NCBI GenBank assembly: GCA_014898425.1
Contig: RCSZ01000001.1
Span: 3,782,001 to 3,846,000 of the forward strand
Length of the DNA: 64,000 nt
Direction of reading: 5' to 3'
From: Botryotinia globosa
Lineage: Eukaryota > Ascomycota > Leotiomycetes > Helotiales > Sclerotiniaceae
Shown here: one piece after another, positions 62,382 through 64,000 of the stretch
How positions within the stretch are numbered: the first letter of the stretch is position 1
How the letters are laid out: the number at the start of each line of letters is the position of its first letter
Position numbers and translations under genes: made by a program
The notes under the pieces: model-generated
Database searches by the model: none
The model's input: the letters and a program-made list of their open reading frames with translations, nothing else
Told to the model about the DNA's origin: nothing

Positions 62382-64000
62382 AATTAAAATATTTATTATA
62401 AATATTAAATAATATAATAATAATAAGTTCTTTGATATTATAATTAATATAAAAGTAATTAAAAAATCAATTATTAGATATAAATAGTATTTAATATAAA
62501 AAAAGATTGAAAATATTAAATATAATAAAACTATTATTAATTAGATAATAGTTTAATTTGATATTGAAATAACTTTTTTTATTAATTTATTTTATATAAA
62601 ACTTTTGTTTGAAAATATAGAATAGAATATAATAAAAACTAATATTCTATTTGTATTCTATTTAATAGATATAAATAAATTCAAATTCAAATATAATAAT
62701 CTTAAAGATATTATTATTATATTTAAAAGTATTTATTTTATATATCGAAAATTCGATTATATATTTTTATTATAAAATATTAATATCTAGAATATAATCA
62801 ATTATTCTATTAATAATAATAAATACTATTTTATTAAGATTGAATTATAATAAATTTATTATTGATTTAAATATTCATTTATTTATGAATTTTATAAAAT
62901 ATTGAAATATTTTAAATATAATAAGAACTTTGAGGCAATCAAATAACTCACAAAATTTTATTATTATTATTAGCATATTCATAATAAGTTATTAAATAGA
63001 TTCAAATTTTCTTTATTTAATAAAGATTTTGAATTTAATTATATAATATTTGTTAATATTTTTTATATTATTAATAATCCTGTTTTGTATATTGTTAATG
63101 AAATTATACATTTTTAAATTATTTAATAATTAAGTAATATAACTACAAAATATATATAAAATAAACTCTATAAATACTAGATTGATATATATATTAATCT
63201 ATTAAAATATATTATTTATAATATAAATATTAATTTTATGAAAACAGAATTTTAGTAATATATTAATTCAATATCTATTTAAACAAAAAAAGTTTTTATA
63301 AAAACTTATTATTTGATTAATATTATTAAGAGATTTTATATATTATTATATAAATCTTATAAATTATTTATAAAGAAATTTATAATTTAAATATCAATAA
63401 AGTTTTTATATTTCAAATAACTGTAAAAACTATCAATAATATTATAAAATTAAATAAATTAATATTTATTCTATTCTATTTATTTTTGATATTTTATTTT
63501 ATTTTATTAAAAACAATCTTTCAATATTGATTATTCTATAACAAATAATAGCAATCTCAAAAGCTATAACAAAAGTTTATAAGATTTATAATTCTATAAA
63601 GATATTCAAAGCTATAAATATATATAATAAATCTTTAATCATTCACTATACTTTATAATTTATTATTAAATAATAATGTGTTAGTTTGAAAAAAGATTAA
63701 TGATATTATTTTAAGAGAATAAAAAGAATCTTTCTTATTTTTTGATATAGATAGCAAGATATATATATTCAATCTATTTTATAAATCTATAAAATTCAAA
63801 TCTATATTAATAAAGCTTTATTATTAAATCAATTATATTCTAAACTATTTCAATAGATATAAGATAATTTTGCTAAAATCTAGTAAAGTTAGATTATTTA
63901 CTTTTAATATATCAATTATATATATTATAAATCCTAAAGAATCCCTTTTAAATTTGTTCAAAAATAATTAGATATTTATATTAATATCTTTTCTGTAAAT
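62382..64000 (+). pseudogene. Integrase region of the older plus-strand retroelement, running off the window
   Basis: A single plus-strand frame through 63031-63290 keeps FNYIIFVNIFYI, NPVLYIVNEIIHF, LSNITTKYI, IDIYI and YINSISI. This matches a fungal retroelement integrase with a VDIFYxxxxPVLHVVDE block. Every in-frame stop falls at a position where Gln or Trp fits the family (for example HFQ, KYIW, KYW-IDIY), as RIP predicts. The first catalytic Asp (VD) reads Asn. The element is split by the copia insertion at 54071-62376, and its 3' end is outside the window. Confidence 0.7.

Overview
The window is nuclear DNA of a filamentous ascomycete (Pezizomycotina). The evidence is short GT..AG introns of about 50-110 nt, a HET-domain/ankyrin gene, a secreted cutinase, a P450 of the OrdA-like kind, and long AT-rich blocks in which transposon reading frames carry C-to-T and G-to-A changes, as expected from repeat-induced point mutation (RIP). 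The gene set would suit a plant-associated leotiomycete such as a Botrytis or Sclerotinia relative. That placement is a guess.

Region 1 (1 to about 23.5 kb) has ordinary base composition and is gene-poor. In order it holds microsatellites; a HET/ankyrin gene broken by three single-base indels (3958-6428); the C-terminal two thirds of an aldo/keto reductase broken by frameshifts (7564-8241); a small predicted membrane protein (10069-10449, minus); a SAM-dependent methyltransferase killed by nonsense changes, a lost splice acceptor and a 448-bp hAT-type MITE in its last codons (12141-13534); an intact three-exon cutinase (14004-14727, minus); and an intact four-exon cytochrome P450 (17443-19289, minus). 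A Harbinger-like MITE lies at 21653-22365. A methyltransferase, a reductase and a P450 within 12 kb could be the remains of a secondary-metabolite locus, but no backbone synthase is present.

Region 2 (about 23.5 to 64 kb) is extremely AT-rich and consists mostly of decayed transposons. It starts with an 812-bp foldback element and includes a RIP-damaged mariner-like transposase (about 28.1-28.9 kb), two MITEs with GC-rich inverted termini (31253-32057 and 32234-32741), a full-length Ty3/gypsy element with a 5-bp target duplication (36403-42980) and a related solo LTR, further solo LTRs, foldback elements, inverted copies of a tRNA-headed repeat, and a full-length Ty1/copia element (54071-62376, minus) with a 5-bp target duplication. 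The copia element lies inside an older plus-strand retroelement whose integrase reappears near 63.0-63.3 kb.

Two islands of normal composition break up the AT block. The one at about 29.2-31.25 kb holds a probable small secreted cysteine-containing protein gene. The one at about 32.75-34.6 kb holds a possible tiny three-exon gene. No new defence or biosynthetic system was found. The most informative signals are the transposon insertions with exact target duplications and empty-site comparisons, and the uneven RIP damage between copies.
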